NCBI GenBank assembly: GCA_964419145.1
Contig: CAYQOM010000003.1
Span: 124,001-188,000 of the forward strand
From: UBA2336 sp964419145
GTDB lineage: Bacteria > Bacteroidota > Bacteroidia > Cytophagales > Cyclobacteriaceae
Direction of reading: 5' to 3'
Length of the DNA: 64,000 nt
In this document: one piece after another, positions 41,390-50,629 of the stretch
Numbering within the stretch: the stretch's first letter is position 1
Layout of the letters: the number at the start of each line of letters is the position of its first letter
Made by a program: the position numbers and the translations under genes
Notes under the pieces: generated by a model
What the model was told of the DNA's origin: nothing
The model's database searches: none
Seen by the model: the letters and a program-made list of their open reading frames with translations, nothing else

Positions 41390-43309
41390 CTACTTGGAAA
41401 CCACTATCCCCAGAAAAGAAGCTAACTGCCGTTCAGATTCTTTGAGCTGGGCGTGTATCGCCAGGTGTTTATCAACAGTTACATCATCTTTACTTGTTTT
41501 TAAGTCTTTCAGGTTTTCTTCCATCATTTTTTGTATGAGTCGGAATTTCAAACGCAACACATTCGACATGGCCACATCATGAATCACCTCCTTCTCATGC
41601 GGAAAATAAATGTGATACTTATCGCTCCAATGCGGTGAAGTTTCATACCGCGATGTCATCAAATCTGCCACCGCACGTTTAACGGGATCTGATCCGTTTT
41701 CAAGGAAATAGAAATTGTCTATGCGCGTATCACTTTCGGCTCCGGTTTTAAATGCATCGAATATTTCCCGGTAAACCGGATTGATAAATTCTACATCATC
41801 CAACTCACTCAACAGAAAATCAATTACTTTCTGATCATCACCAACGCCATTTTCTGCATAATTCAACAACAGCCGAATCGTTTCCCGTTCCTGCATCTGC
41901 ACCATTGTTTGGGTATCCGTCTTGCTTGCCTGAATAACGTCATCAATAATTTCGGGAAGTGGTTCAACAACATCATCACGCATGCGTTCCTGATCGCGCT
42001 TCTTTTTCTCTGCAATCAGAATTTTATTTAACTCAGTGAGCAATACCGACTCCTGAATCTTTAGCAAATCACCCGTTTCTTTGATGTATACCGACCGTTT
42101 GATCGGATCGGGAATAAGCGCAATGCTCGTAACAATTTCGCGAATCGCTTCAGCGCGTTTAATCGGATCGTTTGATGTACCTGAAGACAGTAAATCAATC
42201 TTGAACGAAATAAAATCTTTGGTGTGGGCTTTCAGGTACTCCTGAAATTTTGAGCTACCCAGTTTTTTCGAATAGCTGTCCGGATCTTCGCCATCCGGAA
42301 GCAACACCACGCGTACATTCAATCCGCCCTTCAGTACCAGATCAATGCCGCGCAACGCAGCTTTGATGCCCGCTGCATCACCATCAAACAACACCGTTAC
42401 GTTTTCGGTGAACCTGCGCATGAGCCGAATCTGCTCTTCGGTTAACGCAGTGCCAGAAGACGCTACTACGTTTTCAATGCCTGAAAGATGAAGCGAGATG
42501 ACATCCGTGTAGCCTTCAACCAAATAACAGAAATCGTATTTACGGATTTCATTCTTGGCTTGATACAAGCCATACAACACCTGGCTTTTATGGTAGATAT
42601 CCGTTTCCGGTGAGTTGATGTACTTCGGCTGATCTTTTTCTTTGGTGAGGATACGGGCACCGAAGGCAACCACTTTTCCGGATAGGTTATGTACCGGAAA
42701 TATGACGCGTCCACGAAAGCGGTCATATACCTTATCTTCTTTTTTGATGATCAGCCCGGCTTTTTCCAAAACCGCTTCACTGAAACCGCGTTTCACGGCA
42801 GCATCGTGAAGGTGTTGCCACTCATTCAGGCTGTACCCGAGTTCGAATTTCTCCAGGATACGATCATTAAAACCCCGTTCCCGGAAATAACTTAGCCCGA
42901 TGCTTTTTCCCTCGTCATGTTTATGCAAGGTTTCCTTGAAGTAATCCTTCGCAAACTGCATGACAATGTACAGGCTGTCGCGCTCGCTCTGCGCAGCAAG
43001 GTCTTCAGGGGTTCGGTCGTCTTCTTTGATTTCAACCCCGTATTTCCTGGCCAGGTATTTCAAGGCTTCCACATAGCTCATGCCCTCGTGTTCCATCACG
43101 AAGGTGATGCCATCGCCACCTTTACCGCTGCTGAAGTCCTTAAAAATGCCCTTGGAGGGCACCACGTAAAAAGAAGGCGTTTTTTCGTTGGTAAACGGGC
43201 TTAATGCCTTGTAATTCTGCCCCGACCGCTTCAGCGAAACAAAATCACTGACCACATCCACAATATCGATGCGGTTGCGAATTTCATCTATGGTTTGGCG
43301 GGAGATCAT
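41390..43309 (-). CDS. dnaG: DNA primase, with degenerate zinc ribbon
   Basis: 639 residues. Makes RNA primers for replication. The N-terminal region keeps the framework of the DnaG zinc-binding domain (NYKALSPFTNEKTPSF and KDFSSGKGGDGITFV), but the usual ligands are replaced: the CPFH motif is SPFT, and CFGC is DFSS. The catalytic core has the Toprim motifs VEGYTDVISLH and VLFDGDAAGIKA intact. The C-terminal ~180 residues are the helicase-interaction region. I recall similar losses in other Bacteroidota, so this is likely lineage-wide rather than damage. A promoter box lies at 43340-43347. Confidence 0.96.
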   Translation of the reverse strand: MISRQTIDEIRNRIDIVDVVSDFVSLKRSGQNYKALSPFTNEKTPSFYVVPSKGIFKDFSSGKGGDGITFVMEHEGMSYVEALKYLARKYGVEIKEDDRTPEDLAAQSERDSLYIVMQFAKDYFKETLHKHDEGKSIGLSYFRERGFNDRILEKFELGYSLNEWQHLHDAAVKRGFSEAVLEKAGLIIKKEDKVYDRFRGRVIFPVHNLSGKVVAFGARILTKEKDQPKYINSPETDIYHKSQVLYGLYQAKNEIRKYDFCYLVEGYTDVISLHLSGIENVVASSGTALTEEQIRLMRRFTENVTVLFDGDAAGIKAALRGIDLVLKGGLNVRVVLLPDGEDPDSYSKKLGSSKFQEYLKAHTKDFISFKIDLLSSGTSNDPIKRAEAIREIVTSIALIPDPIKRSVYIKETGDLLKIQESVLLTELNKILIAEKKKRDQERMRDDVVEPLPEIIDDVIQASKTDTQTMVQMQERETIRLLLNYAENGVGDDQKVIDFLLSELDDVEFINPVYREIFDAFKTGAESDTRIDNFYFLENGSDPVKRAVADLMTSRYETSPHWSDKYHIYFPHEKEVIHDVAMSNVLRLKFRLIQKMMEENLKDLKTSKDDVTVDKHLAIHAQLKESERQLASFLGIVVSK

Positions 43310-43339
43310 TTCTCAGATTGCAGAAATAAAATAAGGGTA

Positions 43340-43347
43340 CAAAGATA
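43340..43347 (-). promoter_or_regulatory. putative dnaG promoter -7 box
   Basis: The minus-strand reading is TATCTTTG, identical to the boxes at rpsF, ddl and the M43 protease gene; 30 bp before the dnaG ATG. Confidence 0.6.
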
Positions 43348-43412
43348 GTTTATGGCATGGAAGATTTTGCCGAAAAGGCTTTAAAACCGAAATTTGAGGT
43401 TTTACTATTAAA

Positions 43413-45824
43413 ATGCTCAAATTTCTACTGTCCCCCACACTACTGACCTTACTGGCTGTCACCATTGGGTTGTCTAAGCCCGCATTGAGTAGCTCGGCAA
43501 ATATTGATTTGGAATTGTTTGGCCCCGGACGACCTGTAATCAGCCATTCACCCGGTCAGCCATTAGCTATTTTTGCTAATATTAGAAATAACGGCACTGA
43601 TGATGCTATTGGATATGGAATCGACTTTTACTTTTCGCTTGATGAGACCCTTGATCCCAGCGATTACAAAATATTCTATGAAAGCGCAACGCATTCATCC
43701 TACCTGCTAACAGGTGGTGAATCGAAAGAAGCTTGGAATTTTTTTATTAGCAGTCTTCTAGAAATACCACCTGCGGGCGAATATTATGTTATTATAAGGC
43801 TAAATCCCGATCAAATAATTGAAGAGACCAATTACGATAATAACACTGCGGTTTCAAGCAATACCTTAGCATTTACTCCACCAGTAATAACCTTCGAACA
43901 TATTTCAACCAGCCAGACATTTACAACAGACGAATCCATTACTATTTCTTATGCTGCAACAGTGCAGAATGATGGTATTTCAGTCGCTAATTATTTGTCT
44001 GTTCCAACCAACTTCAGCATTCAGATCAAGAATACTGATGGGGTAACAATATTTGCCACTACAACATCCGCCTTCACAGACGTTAATTTTCTATATTCAT
44101 ATCCTTATGAAGCATATGGCTATTTTTATATTCCGCTTGGTGATACCGAGTTAACAGAAGGAAATTATACGATAGAAGTAAACTTTTCATGTACAAGCTC
44201 TCCTCCTTATCGTGTTGAGTGCAATAATTCAACACATACCACACAACTCACAGTAAACCTCTCTCCAAGCATTTCGATAGAGGCAGCAACATTTAATGCT
44301 GAATATAATGATCTAAATAGCTCATTTGGGTTAACCGTAGAATTAAAAAATATTGGAGAAAATTCCTTTAGCAATATTGAACAAAATTACGCCATTGCGT
44401 TTGAGGATGAACAAGGTACTATTGTTCGAACCGCATATATAAATCGAAATTTATCACTAAATCAAGGCGAATCAACATCACAGATTTGGATATTAAACGT
44501 AACCAATCCGTTACCTGCTGGTCAATATACTGTCCACATTGAGTGCCGTATTGGTACACAATGCTTTACAACACCTTTTCCACTAACTTTACAAGTTAAG
44601 GAAAGTGTTCCTCTCCTACAGGTTGGAATGTCGTTTCCAGATGATCTAACCACTGCAGATGACAAAATTGATCTACTTGCATCAATAATAAACTATGGAA
44701 AAAGTACATCAAATCTACTCCAGGAATATACCTTAACCTTAGGTGACACACTTGGTAATGTCTTATTTACACAAAATATCTCTGAAAGTATTACATTAAA
44801 TTATCAACAATCGACAACGTACGCCTGGCAAATCATTCTCCCACAACCATTGGATAGTGACTACTATCGGATATCAATTGCATGTACCAATTCTGAGAAT
44901 TGCTACACGTTACCACAGGAACGGTTTGATTTTTTTGTTCATGAGAAATATTTTGACCTTGTAGTTAATACACAAGACGAAAACCAACAGGCGGTAACTT
45001 CTGGAACACTCTTTCTATACCGACAAGGAAAGGATTCTTTAGAACTAATTGACACCCGTTTAGTAACTGAGGAACTTAACTACCGCATTAATCCAAAACC
45101 ACATACATTATATTACCTACCAGATTCTAATAACCCCTCCAACCTTATCCCCACCATCTTTAATGCGTCACTTTTTCTTACACCAGAAAGCTTCTTCAAA
45201 CTCAGATCGGACAGCACCTTGATCTTTGAAATACTCTCCATCTCAGGGACTTCAGCGGGCCCAAATGAAATCAGTGGTAATGTATTTACAAACCCATCGT
45301 CTGGACGAATAAAGGACCTTATCCCCTTGGTCAATTTGCCTATTGTGTTATTATCAGAAACAGATTCACCCCTAAGGCTAACGTATACAAACAACCAGGG
45401 AGAGTACAGTTTCGAACAAATCGGAAACGGAACATTCAACGTGGTTTTACTGTTTAAACCAATTGACTTTTCGATGAATGAGCCTATTGCCGTTAATATT
45501 AACAATAATAATATGATCGTTGATTTTACCTTTACAGGATCAAGCATTGAGACCGTTATTGAAACGATTACTTCAACAGAATCTGATATCTTTAAAAACC
45601 TTAAGATATACCCTAACCCTATTACAGATAAACTTGTTATTGAGAATGAAGCGCAAGCTGATTCCATGGAAATACTTGATGTATTGGGAAGGAAAAAATT
45701 AATTCCCCTTAAAACAGGAATGAACGAAATCAATATGCAGGAATATCCCCCTGGTTTATTACTATTACAAATTAGGTCAAACCATAATAATACTGGATTC
45801 TATAAAATTCTAAAATCTAACTAA
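43413..45824 (+). CDS. secreted CARDB-repeat protein with T9SS type A sorting domain
   Basis: 803 residues. A signal peptide (MLKFLLSPTLLTLLAVTIGL) is followed by about four CARDB-like Ig domains (for example ANIRNNGTDDAIGYGIDFYF, AATVQNDGISVAN, VELKNIGENSFSN, ASIINYGKSTSNL), then a carboxypeptidase-regulatory-like beta domain (about 625-705: ISGNVFTNPSSGRIKDLIPL). The last ~75 residues are a type A T9SS signal (LKIYPNPITDKLVIENE, then PPGLLLLQIRS). It is visibly more AT-rich and uses more A/T-ending codons than its core neighbours, which could mean recent acquisition or fast evolution. Its stop overlaps the mrp start by one base (TAATG). Role: surface or secreted, unknown. Confidence 0.88.
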   Translation: MLKFLLSPTLLTLLAVTIGLSKPALSSSANIDLELFGPGRPVISHSPGQPLAIFANIRNNGTDDAIGYGIDFYFSLDETLDPSDYKIFYESATHSSYLLTGGESKEAWNFFISSLLEIPPAGEYYVIIRLNPDQIIEETNYDNNTAVSSNTLAFTPPVITFEHISTSQTFTTDESITISYAATVQNDGISVANYLSVPTNFSIQIKNTDGVTIFATTTSAFTDVNFLYSYPYEAYGYFYIPLGDTELTEGNYTIEVNFSCTSSPPYRVECNNSTHTTQLTVNLSPSISIEAATFNAEYNDLNSSFGLTVELKNIGENSFSNIEQNYAIAFEDEQGTIVRTAYINRNLSLNQGESTSQIWILNVTNPLPAGQYTVHIECRIGTQCFTTPFPLTLQVKESVPLLQVGMSFPDDLTTADDKIDLLASIINYGKSTSNLLQEYTLTLGDTLGNVLFTQNISESITLNYQQSTTYAWQIILPQPLDSDYYRISIACTNSENCYTLPQERFDFFVHEKYFDLVVNTQDENQQAVTSGTLFLYRQGKDSLELIDTRLVTEELNYRINPKPHTLYYLPDSNNPSNLIPTIFNASLFLTPESFFKLRSDSTLIFEILSISGTSAGPNEISGNVFTNPSSGRIKDLIPLVNLPIVLLSETDSPLRLTYTNNQGEYSFEQIGNGTFNVVLLFKPIDFSMNEPIAVNINNNNMIVDFTFTGSSIETVIETITSTESDIFKNLKIYPNPITDKLVIENEAQADSMEILDVLGRKKLIPLKTGMNEINMQEYPPGLLLLQIRSNHNNTGFYKILKSN

Positions 45825-46918
45825 TGTCTGTAACTCAAGAAATTATCCTCAAAGCCCTCTCCACCGTTAACGACCCAGACCTGAAGCGCGACCTGGTGAG
45901 CCTGGGGATGATTAAAGATGTGTCGGTTTCAGATAAAGGCGTTTCTTTTACGGTGGTACTCACCACCCCGGCTTGTCCGTTGAAAGAAATGATCCGGCAA
46001 GATTGCCTGGAAGCGGTTGGTAAAGTTGTTGGTAAAGAAACTCCCATTGATATTACCATCACATCTTCGGTAACATCAACACGTAACAATGCACCTGTCC
46101 TTCCGCAGGTTAAAAACATTATTGCTATTGCTTCCGGTAAAGGGGGTGTGGGGAAGTCTACCGTTACCAGTAACCTGGCGGTTGCCCTTGCGCAACAAGG
46201 CGCCAAAGTAGGCTTGATTGATGCCGATATCTATGGCCCTTCCATACCCACCATGTTCAACTGCGAGTTCGAGCAGCCTGAAGTGAAGGAGATCAACGGC
46301 AAAACCATGATCATTCCGCTGGAGCAATATGGTGTAAAGTTGATGTCGATTGGATTTTTAACCCCGCCCGACAGCGCAGTGGTGTGGCGTGGCCCTATGG
46401 CCAGTGCCGCCCTGAAACAGTTCTTCAGCGAAACGGTTTGGGACGAGCTCGATTATTTACTCATCGACCTGCCTCCCGGAACAAGTGACATTCACCTGAC
46501 GTTGGTACAAACCGTTCCGGTTACCGGTGCTGTAATTGTTACCACGCCACAAAAGGTAGCCATTGCCGATGCCAACAAAGGTCTGGCCATGTTCCGCCAA
46601 CCACAAATCAACGTTCCTGTACTGGGTATCATCGAAAACATGGCCTACTTCACTCCGGAAGAATTGCCCGATAACAAGTATTACATTTTTGGGAAAGATG
46701 GCGGTAAGAACTTATCGGAGAAGTATGATGTTCCCCTGCTTGGACAAGTTCCGCTGGTGCAGGGCATCCGCGAAAGCGGTGACTCAGGTTTACCGGCCGT
46801 GATGAAAGAAGGGCCTATAGCAGAAGCATTCCGCACCTTGGCTGAATCACTGGCACGACAAATTGCCATCAGAAATGCTAACTTAGCGGAAACAAAACGG
46901 GTTGAATTGAAAGTTTAA
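45824..46918 (+). CDS. Mrp/ApbC-type iron-sulfur carrier ATPase
   Basis: 364 residues. The N-terminal MIP18/DUF59 domain (about 5-85) is joined to a P-loop ATPase with GKGGVGKSTVTSNLAVALA, DADIYGPSIPTMF and LPPGTSDIHLTLVQ. The CxxC that ligates the bridging cluster in many Mrp/Nbp35 proteins is absent: the expected place reads ENMAYFTPEELPDNKYYIFG. I recall that form in other Bacteroidota. It overlaps both neighbours by one base (TAATG at each junction); the downstream partner is an NFU scaffold, which supports a role in Fe-S cluster delivery. Confidence 0.93.
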   Translation: MSVTQEIILKALSTVNDPDLKRDLVSLGMIKDVSVSDKGVSFTVVLTTPACPLKEMIRQDCLEAVGKVVGKETPIDITITSSVTSTRNNAPVLPQVKNIIAIASGKGGVGKSTVTSNLAVALAQQGAKVGLIDADIYGPSIPTMFNCEFEQPEVKEINGKTMIIPLEQYGVKLMSIGFLTPPDSAVVWRGPMASAALKQFFSETVWDELDYLLIDLPPGTSDIHLTLVQTVPVTGAVIVTTPQKVAIADANKGLAMFRQPQINVPVLGIIENMAYFTPEELPDNKYYIFGKDGGKNLSEKYDVPLLGQVPLVQGIRESGDSGLPAVMKEGPIAEAFRTLAESLARQIAIRNANLAETKRVELKV

Positions 46919-47172
46919 TGAATACGCTCACTGATCTTACCCAACGCATCGAAGCCTCTCTGGATACCATTCGTCCCTACCTGGAAGCAGATGGAGGCAA
47001 TGTAAAAATCCAGCAGGTTACGGATGATCATATCGTTAAGCTTGAGTTCCTTGGTGCATGCGGTTCATGCCCCATGTCGACCATGACGTTTAAAGCTGGC
47101 GTGGAAGAAGCTATAAAAAGAGCGGTGCCTGAAATTAAGGGCATTGAGGTGGTTAATCTTACAACTTCTTAA
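46918..47172 (+). CDS. NifU-like (NFU) Fe-S scaffold protein
   Basis: 84 residues, a single NFU domain: YLEADGGNVKIQQV, then the cluster-binding LGACGSCPMSTMTFKAGVE with CxxC. It carries a 4Fe-4S cluster for transfer to apo-proteins. It begins in the mrp stop codon (TAATG), so the two are expressed together. Confidence 0.95.
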   Translation: MNTLTDLTQRIEASLDTIRPYLEADGGNVKIQQVTDDHIVKLEFLGACGSCPMSTMTFKAGVEEAIKRAVPEIKGIEVVNLTTS

Positions 47173-47174
47173 TG

Positions 47175-47243
47175 TTAGGTGTTGGACTTGGGTGTTAATC
47201 CTCACCAACCCTAGTCCTAAGTCCCAAGACCCAAGTTCTAAGT
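47175..47243. repeat. inverted array of 7-bp repeats after nfu
   Basis: First arm: TTAGGTG, TTGGACT, TGGGTGT (47175-47195). Second arm: AGTCCTA, AGTCCCA, AGACCCA, AGTTCTA, AGT (47213-47243), the inverted form. Both arms keep an exact 7-bp period. It sits 3 bp after the nfu stop and could fold as a terminator-like hairpin. Confidence 0.7.
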
Positions 47244-47265
47244 AAAAATTCCGGTTACGAATTAC

Positions 47266-47288
47266 TATCTTTGACTGATATAGCTTTG
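47266..47288 (+). promoter_or_regulatory. tandem -7 boxes of the M43 protease gene
   Basis: TATCTTTG at 47266-47273 and TAGCTTTG at 47281-47288 both fit TAnnTTTG. Their presence argues against the upstream in-frame TTG codons at 47271 and 47286 being translation starts and favours the GTG at 47304. Confidence 0.5.
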
Positions 47289-47303
47289 TCTAACGTTTGG
47301 TCT

Positions 47304-49475
47304 GTGCGTCAGCTTGTTGCCACGATACTATTTTTATCCACTTCACTCTTTCTGAGAGAAAATGTTTACGCGCAGGAGCGCTGTGAAACGGTACAGTACA
47401 TGCAGCAATTGCGCAACCAGGGAAAGCTACCCCAAACGGATGATCAGTTTGAACAATGGTTAAGCCGCAAACGCGACCTGCAGAAACGAATGCTTCAACA
47501 GCAAGGCGAAACCCAGCGGCAGCAAGACGAACCGTATCAGATTCCCGTTGTCGTTCATGTGATACATAACGGGGAACCCGTTGGCACCGGCACCAATATT
47601 TCCGATGCACAGATTTTTTCTCAACTGGCCGTCATCAACAACGATTTTAAGAGACTTAATGCAGATGCTAATAACACACCGACAGAATTTCTACCGGCTG
47701 CTGGCAGTATGGATATTGAATTTGTGTTGGCCAAAAGTGACCCCAACGGACTATGCACCAACGGCATTGTACGCGTACAGGGAAGCAAATCATCGTGGTC
47801 GCGTGTGCCCGATGATGCCTCCTTGAAATCGCAGAGCTATTGGCCCTCGGAAAATTACCTGAACATTTGGGTTACCAATCTATCTGGCCTGTCACTTGGT
47901 TACGCACAATTTCCGGTATCAACCCTGGAGGGGCTCGAAGAATATCAAAGTGGATTGGCCCAAACCGATGGCGTAGTCATCGACTATGAAGTGTTTGGAA
48001 GCGATGATTACGGGCCGTTTGATCTCGATCCTGACTACAACAAAGGAAGGACAACCACACACGAATTGGGGCACTTCTTTGGCCTGCGTCACATTTGGGG
48101 AGATAGTAACTGTGGAAATGATTACGTGACCGACACGCCAACTCAAGAGGATAGTACAACGAGCTGCCCTACCAACCCACAGAGTTCCGGTTGTGGTGCT
48201 TTTAATCGGATGTTTCAGAATTATATGGACTACACCGATGATGCGTGCATGAATATTTTAACAACTGGACAAGTTGAAAGAATGGATTTTATTTTGAACG
48301 ATCCTACTGTGCCCAGAAGAATGAGTTTACTTACTTCACCAGGACTCGAAACACCAGCTATTTGTGAACGAATTGATGTTGCTGTCACTAGAATTGATTC
48401 TCCATCTCCTATTTCCTGCTCAACAACAGCACCACTAAGCATCACTGTTCTGAACCGAAGCGATGTTGAGTTAAACTCGATCACGTTAAGTTACCAGGTC
48501 AATCAATCAGGACAAGCTAACGTTGTATTACCCGTAACACCTGCCCTGCCTAGTGGTGCAACGCGAATACTTAATCTTGCCGCAGCCGTTAACCTGACTA
48601 CCGGTTTAAATAATGTTTTTATAGAAATTACAGAAGCCAACGGTGAAGCCGATGAAGATCCATCCAACAGTTTTATAAATGCCACGGTACTAGTCGATCA
48701 ATCGACTGACTATCTTCCGCTTCGGCAACGATTTGATGCGTTGAATTGGCCAACGGTTAGCCCCCTTGGTGGTGCAGCGTGGGAACTCACAGCCACCAAC
48801 TTCGGAAATTCCGCTACCGTGCAAGCCTTTAACCAGGGAATTGATGGCGAAGAAGTCTGGTTAGCAACGCCAGTGTTGGATTTCAAAAATGTTAGCAAAG
48901 CCAGCATGTTCTTTGATATAAGTTATGGATGGAATCAGGCTGAGTATGACAGATTCAAAATCGTAGCGTCAAAAGATTGCGGTAAAACGTACCCGATTAT
49001 TTTATTAAATGAAGATGCCAGCCAACTTCAAAGGGAGGTAAGTTTCACCAGTTGGCAACCTGCTAACACGGGTGATTGGTGGTTAAGAAGGTTTGAAAAC
49101 CTCAATGAATTTTCGGGTGAAGAACAAATACGTTTTGCTTTTGTCTTTACCAATGCTATGGGAAACAACCTCTATCTGGATAATATTGAATTCTTTCTGG
49201 ACGATGATCCCACTCCTCCTGAAGTGGAAGAGCCTTACGCCATTTATTGGGAAAATAACCTTGAAGCAACAGTCACCTTCAATTTAGCCGAACGACAAAC
49301 CATCGGCATCTATGTGGTGGATATAATGGGACGTGAATTTATCAACACAACAGCGACTGACATCCTGAATCAAACCTTCCCGATTGAACTGGGCAATGCA
49401 GCCTCTGGCATCTACATCCTGCGTGTGCGGATTGGCGATCGGTTTTACGCGTCTAAGTTTTATCTTTCCCGGTAA
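47304..49475 (+). CDS. secreted M43 (pappalysin/cytophagalysin-type) metalloprotease with T9SS type A domain
   Basis: About 723 residues from the GTG at 47304, chosen because it gives a compact signal peptide (VRQLVATILFLSTSLFLREN, then VYAQ) and clears the promoter boxes. The zinc motif HELGHFFGLRH (HExxHxxGxxH; nt about 48058-48090) and the Met-turn NYMDYTDDACMN are intact. After the catalytic domain come a CARDB-like Ig domain (about 360-450) and a jelly-roll-like domain (about 470-640). The C-terminal ~70 residues (IGIYVVDIMGREFINTTATD, then ASGIYILRVRIGDRFYASKF) are a type A T9SS sorting domain. A secreted or cell-surface zinc protease; the substrate is unknown. Confidence 0.92.
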   Translation: MRQLVATILFLSTSLFLRENVYAQERCETVQYMQQLRNQGKLPQTDDQFEQWLSRKRDLQKRMLQQQGETQRQQDEPYQIPVVVHVIHNGEPVGTGTNISDAQIFSQLAVINNDFKRLNADANNTPTEFLPAAGSMDIEFVLAKSDPNGLCTNGIVRVQGSKSSWSRVPDDASLKSQSYWPSENYLNIWVTNLSGLSLGYAQFPVSTLEGLEEYQSGLAQTDGVVIDYEVFGSDDYGPFDLDPDYNKGRTTTHELGHFFGLRHIWGDSNCGNDYVTDTPTQEDSTTSCPTNPQSSGCGAFNRMFQNYMDYTDDACMNILTTGQVERMDFILNDPTVPRRMSLLTSPGLETPAICERIDVAVTRIDSPSPISCSTTAPLSITVLNRSDVELNSITLSYQVNQSGQANVVLPVTPALPSGATRILNLAAAVNLTTGLNNVFIEITEANGEADEDPSNSFINATVLVDQSTDYLPLRQRFDALNWPTVSPLGGAAWELTATNFGNSATVQAFNQGIDGEEVWLATPVLDFKNVSKASMFFDISYGWNQAEYDRFKIVASKDCGKTYPIILLNEDASQLQREVSFTSWQPANTGDWWLRRFENLNEFSGEEQIRFAFVFTNAMGNNLYLDNIEFFLDDDPTPPEVEEPYAIYWENNLEATVTFNLAERQTIGIYVVDIMGREFINTTATDILNQTFPIELGNAASGIYILRVRIGDRFYASKFYLSR

Positions 49476-49505
49476 AAAGCACCCGGTCGTTGCCCCGGAA
49501 TTGAT

Positions 49506-49513
49506 TATCTTTG
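49506..49513 (+). promoter_or_regulatory. putative ddl promoter -7 box
   Basis: TATCTTTG, exact TAnnTTTG match, 20 bp upstream of the ddl ATG. Confidence 0.6.
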
Positions 49514-49533
49514 ACGCTGCTAAACTACTCTGA

Positions 49534-50619
49534 ATGTCAGGAAAAAAGAAAGTTGCCCTGCTCTATGGCGGGCGCTCTGTAGAACATGGTGTTTCCGTTA
49601 ACTCCGCCCGCAACATCCTTGAGTTTATCGATAAGGATAGCTTTGAACCCCTGCCCATAGGTATCAGTCAGACTGGCCAGTGGTTTTTGACCCAGGGAGT
49701 TACTAAAGACATTGAGCAGGGAAAATCGTTAGGACTTATTCTTGACCCGAAAAATGCCGGACTGATTTTATTAGCCAGTGGAGACCGAGTTAAAGTAGAC
49801 TTGATTTTTCCGGTGCTGCACGGCACCGATGGTGAGGATGGCAGCATTCAGGGACTCATCAAAGCCATGGATTTGCCCATGGTTGGAACGGGCGTATTGG
49901 GCTCTTCCCTTTCCATGAATAAGGTTGTAGCAAAACGCTTACTCAAAGAAGCCGGAGTACCCGTAACAAAATTCGTTACCTATCGCTTCAACGAAAAAAA
50001 GAAAATCCGGTTTGATGAAATCGAAAAAAAATTAAAGCTTCCCTTCATGGTGAAATCGGCAAGCCTGGGTTCATCGGTTGGGGTTTCCAAAGTTTCGAAG
50101 AAATCGGATTTCAAAAATGCATTGGATGAAGCCTTTCGTTACGATGACGAGGTGATCATGGAAGAATTTATCTCCGGACGCGAGATTGAATGTGCCATTA
50201 TGGGGAATGCCCCAGCACAGGCCTCAAACCCTGGAGAAATTGTTATCAAAAAACATTACGACTTTTATACGTTTGATGCCAAGTATGTTGACCCTGATGC
50301 AGTCTCCATTGAAGTGCCGGCACAATTGGATAAGTTAACCATAAAACTTGTACGGGAAGTTTCGGTGAAAGCGTATGAAGCCTTGCGGTGTGAAGATTTT
50401 GCACGCGTTGATTTGTTTCTGACAAAAAAGGGAAAAGTTTATGTGAACGAAATCAACACAATTCCCGGCTTCACCAACTCATCCATGTTTCCCATGATGT
50501 GGAAGGAGCGTGGTGTGAGTTTTACCGAACTGATCAGCAAACTCATTAACCTGGCGTTGGAGCGATATGCAGCCGGCAAACGAATTGAACGCGGTTTTGA
50601 CTCAGCGCTGAAGTTTTAA
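49534..50619 (+). CDS. ddl: D-alanine--D-alanine ligase
   Basis: 361 residues, ATP-grasp enzyme that makes the D-Ala-D-Ala dipeptide of peptidoglycan. N-terminal VALLYGGRSVEHGVSVNSA; ATP-grasp PFMVKSASLGSSVGVSKV; metal/substrate site EINTIPGFTNSSMFPMM. Length is that of the DdlA/DdlB group. First of a run with a PASTA protein (10 bp on) and a T9SS protein (6 bp after that). Confidence 0.97.
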   Translation: MSGKKKVALLYGGRSVEHGVSVNSARNILEFIDKDSFEPLPIGISQTGQWFLTQGVTKDIEQGKSLGLILDPKNAGLILLASGDRVKVDLIFPVLHGTDGEDGSIQGLIKAMDLPMVGTGVLGSSLSMNKVVAKRLLKEAGVPVTKFVTYRFNEKKKIRFDEIEKKLKLPFMVKSASLGSSVGVSKVSKKSDFKNALDEAFRYDDEVIMEEFISGREIECAIMGNAPAQASNPGEIVIKKHYDFYTFDAKYVDPDAVSIEVPAQLDKLTIKLVREVSVKAYEALRCEDFARVDLFLTKKGKVYVNEINTIPGFTNSSMFPMMWKERGVSFTELISKLINLALERYAAGKRIERGFDSALKF

Positions 50620-50629
50620 CTTTTAAAGC

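Noticed and set aside
47271..47303. TTG codons as starts of the M43 protease
   Set aside because: They lie inside or at probable promoter -7 boxes; the GTG at 47304 leaves a normal signal peptide.
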